A stretch of 38,863 bases of DNA from Calditrichota bacterium. GTDB lineage: Bacteria > Zhuqueibacterota > Zhuqueibacteria > Thermofontimicrobiales > Thermofontimicrobiaceae. Positions within the stretch are counted from its first letter, which is position 1; each line of letters starts with the position of its first letter. The notes under the pieces were generated by a model. It had not been told where the DNA came from. It worked only from the letters and a program-made list of their open reading frames with translations, and did no database searches. The DNA is taken from contig JAADFU010000036.1 of the NCBI GenBank assembly GCA_013152715.1, forward strand, positions 1-38,863, read 5' to 3'. Below, in pieces: positions 1 through 8,209 of the stretch. Both the position numbers and the translations under genes were made by a program.

Positions 1-2
1 TG

Positions 3-920
3 ATGCCAGGAACTTATTACGAGCACGGGATTCGGATGAAGGAGAATGTGGTATTGCAAGGTGCTGGAGCAGATAAGTGTATCATTGATGGTGGAAATAT
101 TTACTATGGTTGGCCTGATAATTTTGTTATTTATTGTGACTCAATAACCAATGGGAAAATAGATGGTTTTACTATAAAATATTCTAAAGGAGGAGGTATC
201 GGTTGTTTAGAATCTTTTCCAATCATTACGAATAACAAAATTATTAATTGTTTGAGTAGAGGCATATTATGCCTTTTCCGTTATCCTCTGATACAACATC
301 CTACCATAAATGGTAACACAATTACTGGAAACGGGCTAGGATTATATTATATGTTGGACGGATTAGAATATTTAACAGTTGATACGTTGGATGCCAGTAA
401 TAATTGGTGGGGCACGACCGTAGAATCGGAAATTCAGACAGGAATTCGAGAGCTTGAAGGACCCTATATGTATTATTATGTACATTACTCCCCCTGGTTA
501 ACAGAACCAATCGATTCATTGCCGCAGTTAGAGGAAGGCCTCCATTGGAATAACATTTATGATAATAAAGAATTAAACCTTTGTATTGCTGATGTTCGAT
601 TGTCTATTGATGAAAAACGACAAATATCTGTTCCCGGGCAAATCTATCTTTATCAAAACTATCCTAATCCGTTTAATTTAGCTACTGTAATTCATTATCA
701 ATTATCCAACAAAACATCTATTCATACTACTTTAAAAATATATAATTTGATTGGAAAGGAGGTGAGAACATTAGTTAATAACATCCAATCTGCTGGAGAA
801 TACCAGGCAGTTTGGGATGGAAAGGATAAATATGGAAACATGGTAACCAGCGGAATTTATTTTTACAAATTGATCTCTGGTTCATTGTCTCGAACTAAAA
901 AACTTATTTTAACAAAATGA
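3..920 (+). CDS. Secreted beta-helix protein with C-terminal FlgD-Ig/T9SS-type sorting domain (5' end cut by window edge)
   Basis: The first readable residues already sit inside a folded domain (a PGTYYE...I..ENV..QGAG pattern), so the true start lies before the window and the ATG at 3 is probably internal. Residues 1-150 show the short repeating strands of a right-handed parallel beta-helix of the pectate-lyase/NosD kind (repeated N-x-I and G-N-T-I turns). A linker follows, then about 90 C-terminal residues with the QNYPNPFN signature, a G-K-E-V-R-T-L core and a final K-K-L-I-L-T-K. That is the FlgD-like Ig/type A sorting domain that directs export and surface anchoring in FCB bacteria. The enzymatic role, if any, cannot be read because the N-terminus is missing. 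The gene looks more AT-rich than those that follow. Its stop lies only 55 bases before the open part of a second, broken sorting domain. Confidence 0.82.
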   Translation: MPGTYYEHGIRMKENVVLQGAGADKCIIDGGNIYYGWPDNFVIYCDSITNGKIDGFTIKYSKGGGIGCLESFPIITNNKIINCLSRGILCLFRYPLIQHPTINGNTITGNGLGLYYMLDGLEYLTVDTLDASNNWWGTTVESEIQTGIRELEGPYMYYYVHYSPWLTEPIDSLPQLEEGLHWNNIYDNKELNLCIADVRLSIDEKRQISVPGQIYLYQNYPNPFNLATVIHYQLSNKTSIHTTLKIYNLIGKEVRTLVNNIQSAGEYQAVWDGKDKYGNMVTSGIYFYKLISGSLSRTKKLILTK

Positions 921-975
921 TGTGGCTGGCGCCAAAGAAACTTTTGCACAATTTCGACAAAGTTATCCTTGATGA

Positions 976-1358
976 TCCCTCACCAAACAGATAGCGATTA
1001 TTTTGCGAAATTATCAGCCATCTGATTTTGGCTTGCCGAGAAACAAGCCAGCAAATAAGAAATTCACTGTAGAAGTTCCTCAAAATTTTGCCCTGCTCCA
1101 GAACTACCCCATCCCTTCAACCCTGAAACCGAAATCACCTATCAAATTCCTCAAAGATCCAATATCGAACTGACGGTTTTCAATCTGCAGGGACAAAAAA
1201 TCAGAACTTTGTTCAGCGGGCAGCAATCCACAGGAACGCACCGCGTGAAATGGAATGGAGTAGATGAAAAAGGCAATGCAGTCGCCAGCGGAGTTTATTT
1301 GTGTCAACTGCGCGCGGGCAAGTTTGTCGCAACGAAAAAGATGTTGTTGCTGCGTTAA
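976..1358 (+). pseudogene. Frameshifted remnant of a second FlgD-Ig/T9SS-type sorting domain
   Basis: A plus-strand frame is open from 976 and reads V-P-Q-N-F-A-L-L-Q-N-Y-P up to 1110. One base appears to be missing at about 1111. If an A is restored, the text becomes NPFNPETEITYQIP and runs on without a stop as V-F-N-L-Q-G-Q-K-I-R-T-L, then W-N-G-V-D-E-K-G-N-A-V-A-S-G-V-Y, to the TAA at 1356. This is a complete C-terminal sorting domain with no passenger domain upstream: the frame is closed by TGA at 973. It is therefore the tail of a lost gene, or a gene broken by a sequencing indel plus an upstream deletion. The downstream terminator is intact. Confidence 0.75.
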
Positions 1359-1376
1359 TGCAAACTTCTGCTCCCT

Positions 1377-1416
1377 AAAAAAAAGCCGCATTTCTCTAAA
1401 CTATGCGGCTTTTTTT
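1377..1416 (+). terminator. Intrinsic terminator after the sorting-domain remnant
   Basis: A perfect 8-bp stem (AGCCGCAT at 1384-1391 with ATGCGGCT at 1403-1410) has an 11-nt loop and is followed by a run of T to 1416. A run of A precedes the stem (1377-1384), so it could stop transcription from either side. Confidence 0.85.
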
Positions 1417-1486
1417 GCGGAACGCATCAGTTTCCCATTCGTTCAATGATTACTTTTTTATCAAATAACATTACGGAACTATTATT

Positions 1487-2449
1487 TTGGACATTCGCGC
1501 ATTTGAACAAATTTTGCGGGACGCAGTTTTCAAAAAAGCTGATCCGTGGGCAAAGCTCATTCTGCTGTCGCAGGAAAGAGATCTTTTCGAAAAGATAAAA
1601 AAACAAACGCTGGAGCACGAAAATATTCTTTTGCTCAAAGCCCGACTGCAGGACGAGATCACAGGCATCCCTTCGCTGGACAACTCTCCGGCGGATTTCC
1701 GCCAGGCAAATACTTTCTATTGGATTCTTCGCTTTTTTTCCGATTTACAATTATCGGCAAAGGAACTCGGTATCGAAAAGCTGATTCACCGACTCAAACT
1801 CAATCAGACGGAAAGCGGACAATTCATTTTAAATTACAACAAACAAAAACGCCAATCCATCGAACTTGTCTGCATGACGGCGCATCTCACCGATTGCCTC
1901 ATCGGGTTGGGCGAGAAAAATTCCCGGACCGTAACTGCCGGAGTTCGTTATTTGTTTTCCACGCAACGCCCCGACGGAAGCTGGCATTGCGACAGCAATA
2001 GGTTCCCCGGCGAAAAAAACGAGTATCATTCCGGTTGTCCTGCGGCGACTCTTTTCGCGCTCAGGGCACTCAGCCATTTTCCGGAACATTCTCGTCTGCA
2101 AATTAAAAAAGCTACTCACTTTGCGAAAAAATCACTGGAAAATATCAAGTTCGATTGTCCCTGGGCAGGCTCGGAAAAAGCGCATTTTGAAAAATTGCGT
2201 TATCCGCCCCCCTTTTCCGGACTGGATATTTTGAACGTCATCGACACGCTTTCTTTGGTGGCAAAAGTTGAACGGGCGCCCTTGCTCATTCATTTGGTTG
2301 AAAAGATTTCTCACCATTTGAGTCCGGCGGGGCTGCTAATTTCTGACAAACGCATTCCCGCGTGGCGTCAGTTTGACTTTGCGCACAATAAGCGCGAATC
2401 ATCCTGGTTGACGGCGCTTCTTGCCCGGGCGCTGAATCGAATAGTTTGA
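1487..2449 (+). CDS. Terpenoid-cyclase-like alpha/alpha-toroid protein of unknown function
   Basis: This 320-residue soluble protein starts at TTG. The in-frame stop at 1466 leaves no ATG or GTG option, and no clear ribosome site is visible. The middle reads G-V-R-Y-L-F-S-T-Q-R-P-D-G-S-W, the QW-type repeat (Q-x-x-D-G-S-W) of squalene/oxidosqualene cyclases, prenyltransferase beta subunits and related alpha6/alpha6 barrels. A second helical repeat holds C-P-A-A-T-L-F-A-L-R-A-L. The DxDD catalytic motif of class II cyclases is not seen, and the protein is about half the length of a squalene cyclase. A catalytic cyclase is therefore unlikely and a one-barrel relative is more plausible. There is no signal peptide. 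It lies alone between a terminator and a secreted DUF4412-like gene. Confidence 0.6.
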   Translation: MDIRAFEQILRDAVFKKADPWAKLILLSQERDLFEKIKKQTLEHENILLLKARLQDEITGIPSLDNSPADFRQANTFYWILRFFSDLQLSAKELGIEKLIHRLKLNQTESGQFILNYNKQKRQSIELVCMTAHLTDCLIGLGEKNSRTVTAGVRYLFSTQRPDGSWHCDSNRFPGEKNEYHSGCPAATLFALRALSHFPEHSRLQIKKATHFAKKSLENIKFDCPWAGSEKAHFEKLRYPPPFSGLDILNVIDTLSLVAKVERAPLLIHLVEKISHHLSPAGLLISDKRIPAWRQFDFAHNKRESSWLTALLARALNRIV

Positions 2450-2587
2450 GCAAATATTTTAATGGGCGAAACGACAAGGAATCTTTTTTCCCGTTCAAGA
2501 ATCCAAACTATTAAATTACAAATTCATTTTCGGGATAATTCCGAACATTCCAAATCACTTTTTTACTTACTATTTTTAAGGAGCAAA

Positions 2588-3391
2588 ATGATGAAGAAGC
2601 AAAAAATCGTCGTTATCGCAACAGTTATTCTTGCCCTGATCGCGTCGGCATTCGCAACCAGCAATTTATTCGCCCAGAAAAAATTCGAAGGGTATTGGGA
2701 AAACGAAACGATCACCAAAACTTCGACAAAGTTCACCGGCACAAAAACAAAAATCGAGCATGAGAAAATTTATTACAAAGCCGGAAAAATGAAACAGGTC
2801 AATCTAACGGACAATACGATTTCAATCATACGGTTGGATAAAGGCTTATCGTGGACGCTCAATCCGAAAGAAAAAACGTACATCGAAATCCGTTTTGAGG
2901 ATGTGCAAAGAAATATGAAAGCCCTCCGCGGTGAAATGGCTCAAAAAATGAATCAGCTCAGCGCTGAAGAGAAAGAACAGATGAAAAAAATGATGGGCGA
3001 TAAATTCAATGCCATGTTTGGCGAACAGACGATGCCTACTGTTTCCTTCAAAGTAACCGGGAAGAAAAAGACGATTAGCGGCTACAACTGCAAACAAGTG
3101 ATACTCTCACTTAACAATGAGCCGATGATGGAAATGTGGCTCACAAATAAGTACAGCTTTGGCAATGACTTCCTGAAAATGTATGAGAAAACAGGCCTCA
3201 TCAAAGGTAAAATTCCCAATTCAAAGGAATTACAAGGGTTCCCGATTTACACCAAAGTTGACATGAATTTGGGCATCGGCAAATCAGTGAGTGAGACAAC
3301 CATAAAAAAAATTGTGCCGCAAAGAATTTCCGACAAAGAATTTGAACTGCCCGCCGGCTATACCAAGCAAGAAAGTCCAATGCCATTTTAA
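2588..3391 (+). CDS. Secreted DUF4412-like protein
   Basis: The start is set at the ATG at 2588, eight bases after AAGGAG; an upstream in-frame extension to 2462 has no ribosome site and would bury the signal peptide. The 267-residue product begins with MMKK, a hydrophobic stretch to about residue 22, and small residues suitable for signal peptidase (AFA or LFA-Q). It is therefore exported. The mature part is beta-rich and lysine-rich, with an M/K/E helix at about 100-140. After it come G-K-K-K-T-I-S-G-Y-N-C-K and M-E-M-W-L-T, a pattern typical of DUF4412-type outer-surface or periplasmic proteins, whose function is unknown. It ends at a terminator shared with the convergent kinase operon. 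Confidence 0.65.
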   Translation: MMKKQKIVVIATVILALIASAFATSNLFAQKKFEGYWENETITKTSTKFTGTKTKIEHEKIYYKAGKMKQVNLTDNTISIIRLDKGLSWTLNPKEKTYIEIRFEDVQRNMKALRGEMAQKMNQLSAEEKEQMKKMMGDKFNAMFGEQTMPTVSFKVTGKKKTISGYNCKQVILSLNNEPMMEMWLTNKYSFGNDFLKMYEKTGLIKGKIPNSKELQGFPIYTKVDMNLGIGKSVSETTIKKIVPQRISDKEFELPAGYTKQESPMPF

Positions 3392-3408
3392 CAAAATCTA
3401 AATCAGAG

Positions 3409-3443
3409 AAAGGCGCCCTATCAAAATAGTGCGCCTTTTTTTA
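3409..3443. terminator. Intrinsic terminator between convergent genes
   Basis: An 8-bp stem (AAAGGCGC at 3409-3416 with GCGCCTTT at 3431-3438) is followed by a T tract on the plus strand. It sits between the DUF4412-like gene and the ROK kinase gene that comes from the other side, so it may serve both, though the T tract is stronger on the plus strand. Confidence 0.8.
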
Positions 3444-3455
3444 TTTCAAAAAAAA

Positions 3456-4397
3456 TCAGCAATTTTCCGCGGCTAACAAAATCGCGCCAACAGTGCCCGC
3501 TTTGTTCCCCATTTCAGCGCGTTTAATGATGAGCTTTGCGGTGATCGCCTTTACAGAAAATTCTTTGATTTTCTTTTGCGTTAACCCAATCAGATCGAAT
3601 TCCGTTTCGGAAATTCCTCCGCCGATGACGACAATTTCCGGATCGATCACATTGGCAATGCTGGCGATTCCCGCCGCTAAATAATCTATTGTCTGGTAAA
3701 TTGCTTCTAACGCCAACGGATGATTTTCCAGTCCCAATTTGAAAATCATTCTCGGATTTATTTCAGGAAAATTTTGTTCCTCTCGGTGCATCTCCAGGAC
3801 CTTTTTAAAATTTTTCACCAGTCCCGTCGCCGAAGCGTATTGCTCAAAACAGCCGTGATTTCCGCAGTTGCACAACCGGCCGCCATAATTGATAATAAAG
3901 TGTCCGACTTCTGCGCCGGAAAAATGCGAGCCGCGCCACATTTTTCCGCCAAATAATATCCCGCCGCCGATTCCGGTTCCCAACGTGAGACAGAGAATAT
4001 TTTGAAAGCCTTTTGCCGCGCCAAGCCGCGCCTCGGCGAGCGCCATAATATTCGCATCATTATCAGCGACAACCGGCAAGGAAAATCTTTTTTCCAGCGT
4101 GGCTTTGATGGGAGCGTCCGCCCAATTCACAATATTGGGTGTGCCGCCGATAAGCCGCCCTTCTTCAAAATCAATGCTTCCCGGACTGCCCACACCGATC
4201 CCACTGATCTTTTCTCCAATTTTTTCTGCCGCGACGATCATTTCTTCCACCGCCGCGGCCATCGTATCAAAAACAGACTCTCTTGATACATCGGCATGGG
4301 ACGGACGAAACTTATCAACGAGCAGATTCCCGGTTTCATCTCCCAGCGCATACTTTAGATTCGTGCCTCCCAAATCAAGCCCAACATACAAACTCAT
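3456..4397 (-). CDS. ROK-family sugar kinase (glucokinase-like)
   Basis: The chosen start (ATG at 4397) has GGAG seven bases upstream and puts the phosphate-binding motif L-D-L-G-G-T-N at the very N-terminus; the longer reading to 4433 adds 12 unlikely residues. The product has 313 residues. It carries the ATP-binding V-A-D-N-D-A-N segment, L-T-L-G-T-G-I-G-G-G, E-V-G-H, and the ROK zinc motif C-N-C-G-N-H-G-C-F-E. This defines a catalytic ROK kinase phosphorylating a hexose in the cytoplasm, most often glucose; mannose, fructose or an N-acetyl sugar cannot be excluded. There is no N-terminal DNA-binding domain, so it is not a ROK repressor. It follows the xylulokinase gene by 63 bases and is probably co-transcribed with it. 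Confidence 0.88.
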   Translation of the reverse strand: MSLYVGLDLGGTNLKYALGDETGNLLVDKFRPSHADVSRESVFDTMAAAVEEMIVAAEKIGEKISGIGVGSPGSIDFEEGRLIGGTPNIVNWADAPIKATLEKRFSLPVVADNDANIMALAEARLGAAKGFQNILCLTLGTGIGGGILFGGKMWRGSHFSGAEVGHFIINYGGRLCNCGNHGCFEQYASATGLVKNFKKVLEMHREEQNFPEINPRMIFKLGLENHPLALEAIYQTIDYLAAGIASIANVIDPEIVVIGGGISETEFDLIGLTQKKIKEFSVKAITAKLIIKRAEMGNKAGTVGAILLAAENC

Positions 4398-4460
4398 TTC
4401 TTCGCTCCCATTTTGACAGAATATTTTCCGCATTATTGAATCATTTTTTTCTACGTTTCC

Positions 4461-6041
4461 TTAATCGAATTTTAGCAGTTGATTCTTCAGTGCAAAAATA
4501 TCATCCGTCGCTGTCAAACTACGCACTGAACAGCTCAAAGCGGTGAACATTTTTTTTAAAATTCTGTATCTTTTCATGTTTGCCTCAGTGGGCAGACAAC
4601 GCCTGTCTTCCCGCAATTTGACAAATGGCCGGACAACTTCCGACAAAGGAATCGAATCCGCAAAAGTTTTTCGATAAACCCACGCTGCATGTAACGCCGC
4701 GCCCAGAGCGGCGCCTTCTCCCTCCACAGGAACAGTCTCCGCTTCGAAAATATCGGCGATAGTCTGGCGCCAAACTTCAGATTGCGACAATCCGCCCGTC
4801 AAGCGAATTTCGCGCGGTTTCACCGGCAAACGTCGAAAGCCGTCGTACAAATTCAAAATATGGCCTTCGACAATCGCTCTGCTCAAATATTTGACGGTGA
4901 AATCTTCGAGCCGAAAACCGAAATAAATTGGCGCCGCTAATGGCACATCCGGCGTTCGCTCGCCGCCAAACCAGGGAATCAACATTTTGCCTTCATTGCC
5001 AACAGGTGTTTGTTTGACAATTTCATTGAAATCAGCGTGGTCGAGATGGTATTGTTTCAAAATCGCGTTGTAGCCGTTCGCCAGATTTGAAACGCAGAGC
5101 AAAGGCAAATAATTGCCCGTGCTGTCGCAAAAAGCGCCGATGTCTCCGTCCGGATCGACGTAAGGTTTTTCCAGAAATGTGTAAGCAGTGCCGCTGGTTC
5201 CCAGACTAATGGTCACAATTCCCGGAGCCACGTTGCCGCTGCCCACGGCGCCGTACATGTTGTCGCCGCTTCCGGCGTCCACCAGACAGTCAGTGGAAAA
5301 GCCAAATTTTTCCGCGAGCTGTGGTGAAATTTTTCCAATGAACTCGTCGGCAGGCTTCACTTCAGGCAGTTTCTCTTCGACATCCGGCGCGATAGCCGCC
5401 ATTACTTTTTTTGACCAGCGCTGTTTTGCCGGATGCCAGAGCGCTGTGCCGGAAGTATCGCCGGGCTCCATGACGCGCGCGCCGTTATTTTTTCCGCCGG
5501 TCAGATACCAATTAATAAAATTGTGCACCAGAAACAGCGTGGCAGTTTTCGCGTAATTCTCGGGCTCGTGACGAACCAGATGAAAAATTTTAGCCGCGGT
5601 GTAGCCTGTTCGCTGGGAATTACCGACTTCCGCGATCATGTTGGAAATTCCTCCCACAGCTTCAGTGAGCAAATCGCATTCTTCCTGAGTCGAAAAATCA
5701 TTCCACAACTTGCTTCTCTCGCGGGACAGATTTCCTTCTTCGTCAAGGCAAACTAATCCGTGCTGCTGCCCGGAAACGGAAATCGCCTTAATTTGAGAAA
5801 TAGGCACATTTGATTTCGCCAGCCGTTCAAAAATCATATTCAACGCCTCAATCCACATCAGCGGGTCAGATTCGGAAACGGTTTCGCCCAAATTTTTGAT
5901 CACGCCGTTTTCCGTGCCGTACTGCGGTAAATCGCGATCATAATTCGCCAGATCCGTATAGACAACTTCATTTTTTTCGGTGTTGATAATGACAATTTTG
6001 AAACTCTGCGTCGAACAGTCCAATCCGGCAAACAAGCTCAT
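4461..6041 (-). CDS. xylB: FGGY-family carbohydrate kinase, xylulokinase-like
   Basis: The ATG at 6041 follows AAAGGAG by six bases. The 526-residue product has the FGGY two-domain layout. At the N-terminus are G-L-D-C-S-T-Q-S and V-S-G-Q-Q-H-G; in the middle are D-A-G-S-G-D-N-M and S-L-G-T-S-G-T; near the C-terminus are R-L-T-G-G-L-S-Q-S and G-A-A-L-G-A-A. The S-G-Q-Q-H-G block and overall pattern fit D-xylulokinase, which makes xylulose 5-phosphate for the pentose-phosphate pathway. No xylose isomerase gene is in view, so the substrate is inferred. The last ~25 residues after R-Y-R-I-L-K-K are unusually long and may be an added tail. It is the first gene of a two-gene operon with the ROK kinase. 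Confidence 0.83.
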   Translation of the reverse strand: MSLFAGLDCSTQSFKIVIINTEKNEVVYTDLANYDRDLPQYGTENGVIKNLGETVSESDPLMWIEALNMIFERLAKSNVPISQIKAISVSGQQHGLVCLDEEGNLSRERSKLWNDFSTQEECDLLTEAVGGISNMIAEVGNSQRTGYTAAKIFHLVRHEPENYAKTATLFLVHNFINWYLTGGKNNGARVMEPGDTSGTALWHPAKQRWSKKVMAAIAPDVEEKLPEVKPADEFIGKISPQLAEKFGFSTDCLVDAGSGDNMYGAVGSGNVAPGIVTISLGTSGTAYTFLEKPYVDPDGDIGAFCDSTGNYLPLLCVSNLANGYNAILKQYHLDHADFNEIVKQTPVGNEGKMLIPWFGGERTPDVPLAAPIYFGFRLEDFTVKYLSRAIVEGHILNLYDGFRRLPVKPREIRLTGGLSQSEVWRQTIADIFEAETVPVEGEGAALGAALHAAWVYRKTFADSIPLSEVVRPFVKLREDRRCLPTEANMKRYRILKKMFTALSCSVRSLTATDDIFALKNQLLKFD

Positions 6042-6487
6042 CTGTTTCTCCTTTCAATTTTCCATTGCCAGATATAAAAATCGAATTGAAACTCATAGTA
6101 TTACAAATCATTTCTTTGCTTTTGATGTAAAAGAATTTAACACCGCAAAGAAAATAAATAATTTAATTTAGGGGTATTGAATAATTTTTTGATCACTTTT
6201 TTTAAAAACAGAAAACGCAATTGATAATTTTTGGTCTCTCGCTCTTCGAGAACTTCGAGAACTTTGCGACTCTGCGGTGATTTTTTTGTAGCTTGCTGCA
6301 CTGCATTATGAATCTGCAATATCTCAAATTTTTCCGATTAATGCAAGAAATAATTTTTTCATCGGGGATTTTTTCAAATTCATTTTTCTTAAGGAGAGAA
6401 AAAGCAGTCGCTGGTTACAAAAACAGTGCATTGGCAACAAAGACGCTGCGAAAAAAATGAGAAAAGCTGTTTTTCATTTTCTTGCTT
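6042..6487. other. 446-bp intergenic region between two minus-strand genes
   Basis: No convincing gene is seen. The region holds the MITE-like element at 6141-6280. The rest is AT-rich. It should contain the promoter for the xylulokinase operon, but I could not single out a good -35/-10 pair. Confidence 0.6.
6141..6280. repeat. MITE-like element with CACCGCA/TGCGGTG ends
   Basis: The left end reads CACCGCAAAG and the right end CTTTGCGACTCTGCGGTGA, so the outer parts are inverted relative to each other. The right half contains GAACTTCGAGAACTTTGCG. This resembles the short dispersed 'CACCGCAGAGACGCAGAG' palindromic elements common in environmental bacterial genomes; that resemblance is from memory. 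A decayed relative of the right end may lie at 22824-22860. No ORF is inside. Confidence 0.5.
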
Positions 6488-7732
6488 TTACATGCCAAAC
6501 TTGAACGTCTGGCGAAATGTCTGATTGCCCACTGAGGGATCGCAGGGGGGGAAATTTCTCCAACGACGAATTTTCGCCAGCAGACAATTTTCCAGGCGCG
6601 AATTATTAAAAGACGAGGAAATGAGTTCTGCAGCGACAACTGCGCCCCGCGGGTCGACCGTAAAGCGCGCTAAAACCTTACCGCGCAAAGAAGGCGTTTG
6701 CCTGAGCTCTCTTTTGTAGCAATCCTGAAGCGAGCGCAAATGAGATCGAATTGTCGCCACAACCGATTTTGCATCGCGCCTGAGTTTCGCGTTGCTCAAG
6801 CTATTCACGCTTGCCATGGAACTCGAGGGCACTTTTTCGTAACGGATATTACGAGCCACAACTTCCGCTTTTGCTTTTTGCAACGGCGCCATATTGCGAA
6901 TCAAAGCGTCAACTTCAGCGTCTGCGCCTTTTCGCTTCCCTTTGAGAGCTGCTTTGTAATTAGTTCCCGCTGAGCGCAGGGCTAACTTCTGTTGATAAAT
7001 TCCATTACCGTAATAAGGTTTTTTGATGCGATCCAATTTGGAAAGCACTGTTTGCAATTCATCAGAATTCTTATTGGCATACTCAAGCAGATCCTGAACA
7101 TATTCCTGATCCACAGCGCGACTTGTGGACGAAATTAGTCCCAGCAGACCAACTTTCTCCACGTTTCGGATGATTTTGCTGCGCGCCAGGTTCCGACGAT
7201 CGGCTGAGGATTGTCGCATGTCAACCATCTGCTCGCGAGATAAACCGGGGGCATTGGTTGCCGCCGACGACTCGGCGAATGGCAAATTTTCTGGTGAGAA
7301 TTTGTTGAGATAATCCGTGACGCCAGCGGGAAAAACATTCATATACGCGGAAAGGTCTGAAATGGCTTGAACATCTTTCTCATAATTTGAAGAAACCGCA
7401 CTCGAATTCATGGCGCCGACTGCGGCAGATTTATTGTTCAACAAAAGTTGAGCATATTGTTTCTGAATTTTGGAAATTGTTTTCTCATTGACTTCCGTTG
7501 AAGTGAATTTCTCCAACAACAGAATTGTTGAGACGTTCAAAATGAAAGAAAGCAGCAGAATAGCAGCAAATACTCTATCAACATTATGAAAGAAGCCTTT
7601 TTTAAATTCACGGGGGAATTTCTCAATATAAAAACTAATACTCGTGCTACCCGAACTCGATGAACCAGTAGCTAAATGCAGAATATCTTGCTCGTGCGTT
7701 TCTGGCGCTGATTGCTTTTTAACGTCGCTCAC
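6488..7732 (-). CDS. Membrane-anchored AgmX/PglI C-terminal-domain protein (TonB-like)
   Basis: This 414-residue protein starts at GTG (7732), six bases after GGGAG, and no better in-frame start is visible. Residues 1-50 are cytoplasmic and Ser-rich. A single hydrophobic segment follows at about 52-75 (V-F-A-A-I-L-L-L-S-F-I-L-N-V), giving a type II topology with a long periplasmic part that is Ala/Ser/Lys-rich and probably helical. The last ~95 residues (I-R-S-H-L-R-S-L-Q-D-C-Y-K-R-E-L, then L-R-G-K-V-L-A-R-F-T-V-D-P-R-G, then L-E-N-C-L-L-A-K-I-R-R-W) match the AgmX/PglI C-terminal domain, a TonB-C-like module found in myxobacterial gliding and energy-transducing proteins. The usual TolQ/TolR (ExbB/ExbD) partners are absent from the window, so its motor, if any, is encoded elsewhere. 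Confidence 0.78.
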   Translation of the reverse strand: MSDVKKQSAPETHEQDILHLATGSSSSGSTSISFYIEKFPREFKKGFFHNVDRVFAAILLLSFILNVSTILLLEKFTSTEVNEKTISKIQKQYAQLLLNNKSAAVGAMNSSAVSSNYEKDVQAISDLSAYMNVFPAGVTDYLNKFSPENLPFAESSAATNAPGLSREQMVDMRQSSADRRNLARSKIIRNVEKVGLLGLISSTSRAVDQEYVQDLLEYANKNSDELQTVLSKLDRIKKPYYGNGIYQQKLALRSAGTNYKAALKGKRKGADAEVDALIRNMAPLQKAKAEVVARNIRYEKVPSSSMASVNSLSNAKLRRDAKSVVATIRSHLRSLQDCYKRELRQTPSLRGKVLARFTVDPRGAVVAAELISSSFNNSRLENCLLAKIRRWRNFPPCDPSVGNQTFRQTFKFGM

Positions 7733-7809
7733 TATTTTCTCCCGTAGCGATGAATAATGGTTCTGTCCTTTTTAAAACTCACAATTTTTGCAACAATTTC
7801 GACTGCTTG

Positions 7810-7839
7810 AAGATAGCAATTTTCCGATAAAAAAGTCAA
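7810..7839 (-). promoter_or_regulatory. Sigma-70-type promoter for the AgmX-domain gene
   Basis: On the minus strand TTGACT (7839-7834) is separated by 18 bases from TATCTT (7815-7810), about 78 bases before the GTG start at 7732. Each hexamer differs from consensus at one or two positions. Confidence 0.5.
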
Positions 7840-8134
7840 GCCTAAAGCTATATTTTTTCACTTCAAAATGGACATAAATTTACCATCTGATTGATTTTTA
7901 GTCAATTGAATTACAATTTTTTCTTTGACCCAAACCTGCCATTTTGAAAATAATAAAAAAATCACAATTTACAAAAGCTAACTTTTTTAAAATCAATACA
8001 TCATATCTCAATGAAACAAAAAAAACAATTTCACATTTTCCTCATTGAACAATGGCAATATGCAACAAAAATTATACCATGTTATTTTTAATCATTTTTC
8101 ATTGGATTAGGGAAGGAATTCAATAAAATTTTCC

Positions 8135-8162
8135 TTGCATTTTTTAATAAAAACCCTATCTT
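8135..8162 (+). promoter_or_regulatory. Possible promoter for the alanine-dehydrogenase-like gene
   Basis: TTGCAT (8135-8140), a 16-base spacer and TATCTT (8157-8162) lie 48 bases before the ATG at 8210. The match is only fair. Confidence 0.35.
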
Positions 8163-8209
8163 ATAGCGAGACAATTTTACATAAAAATTTTAACCTGATG
8201 GAGGTTCAA

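Larger units (their letters stand above)
7733..8209. other. 477-bp divergent intergenic region
   Basis: Very AT-rich spacer between the divergent AgmX-domain and alanine-dehydrogenase-like genes. No ORF or RNA gene is recognised. A good minus-strand promoter is listed at 7810-7839 and a weaker plus-strand one at 8135-8162. Confidence 0.6.

Noticed and set aside
1104-1391. Minus-strand ORF across the sorting-domain remnant
   Set aside because: The plus strand reads as a FlgD-Ig domain after one base is restored, and the ORF runs into the terminator stem.
1446-1600. ATG at 1446 as start of a separate small gene
   Set aside because: The frame closes after about 48 codons without a domain or ribosome site and overlaps the cyclase-like gene.
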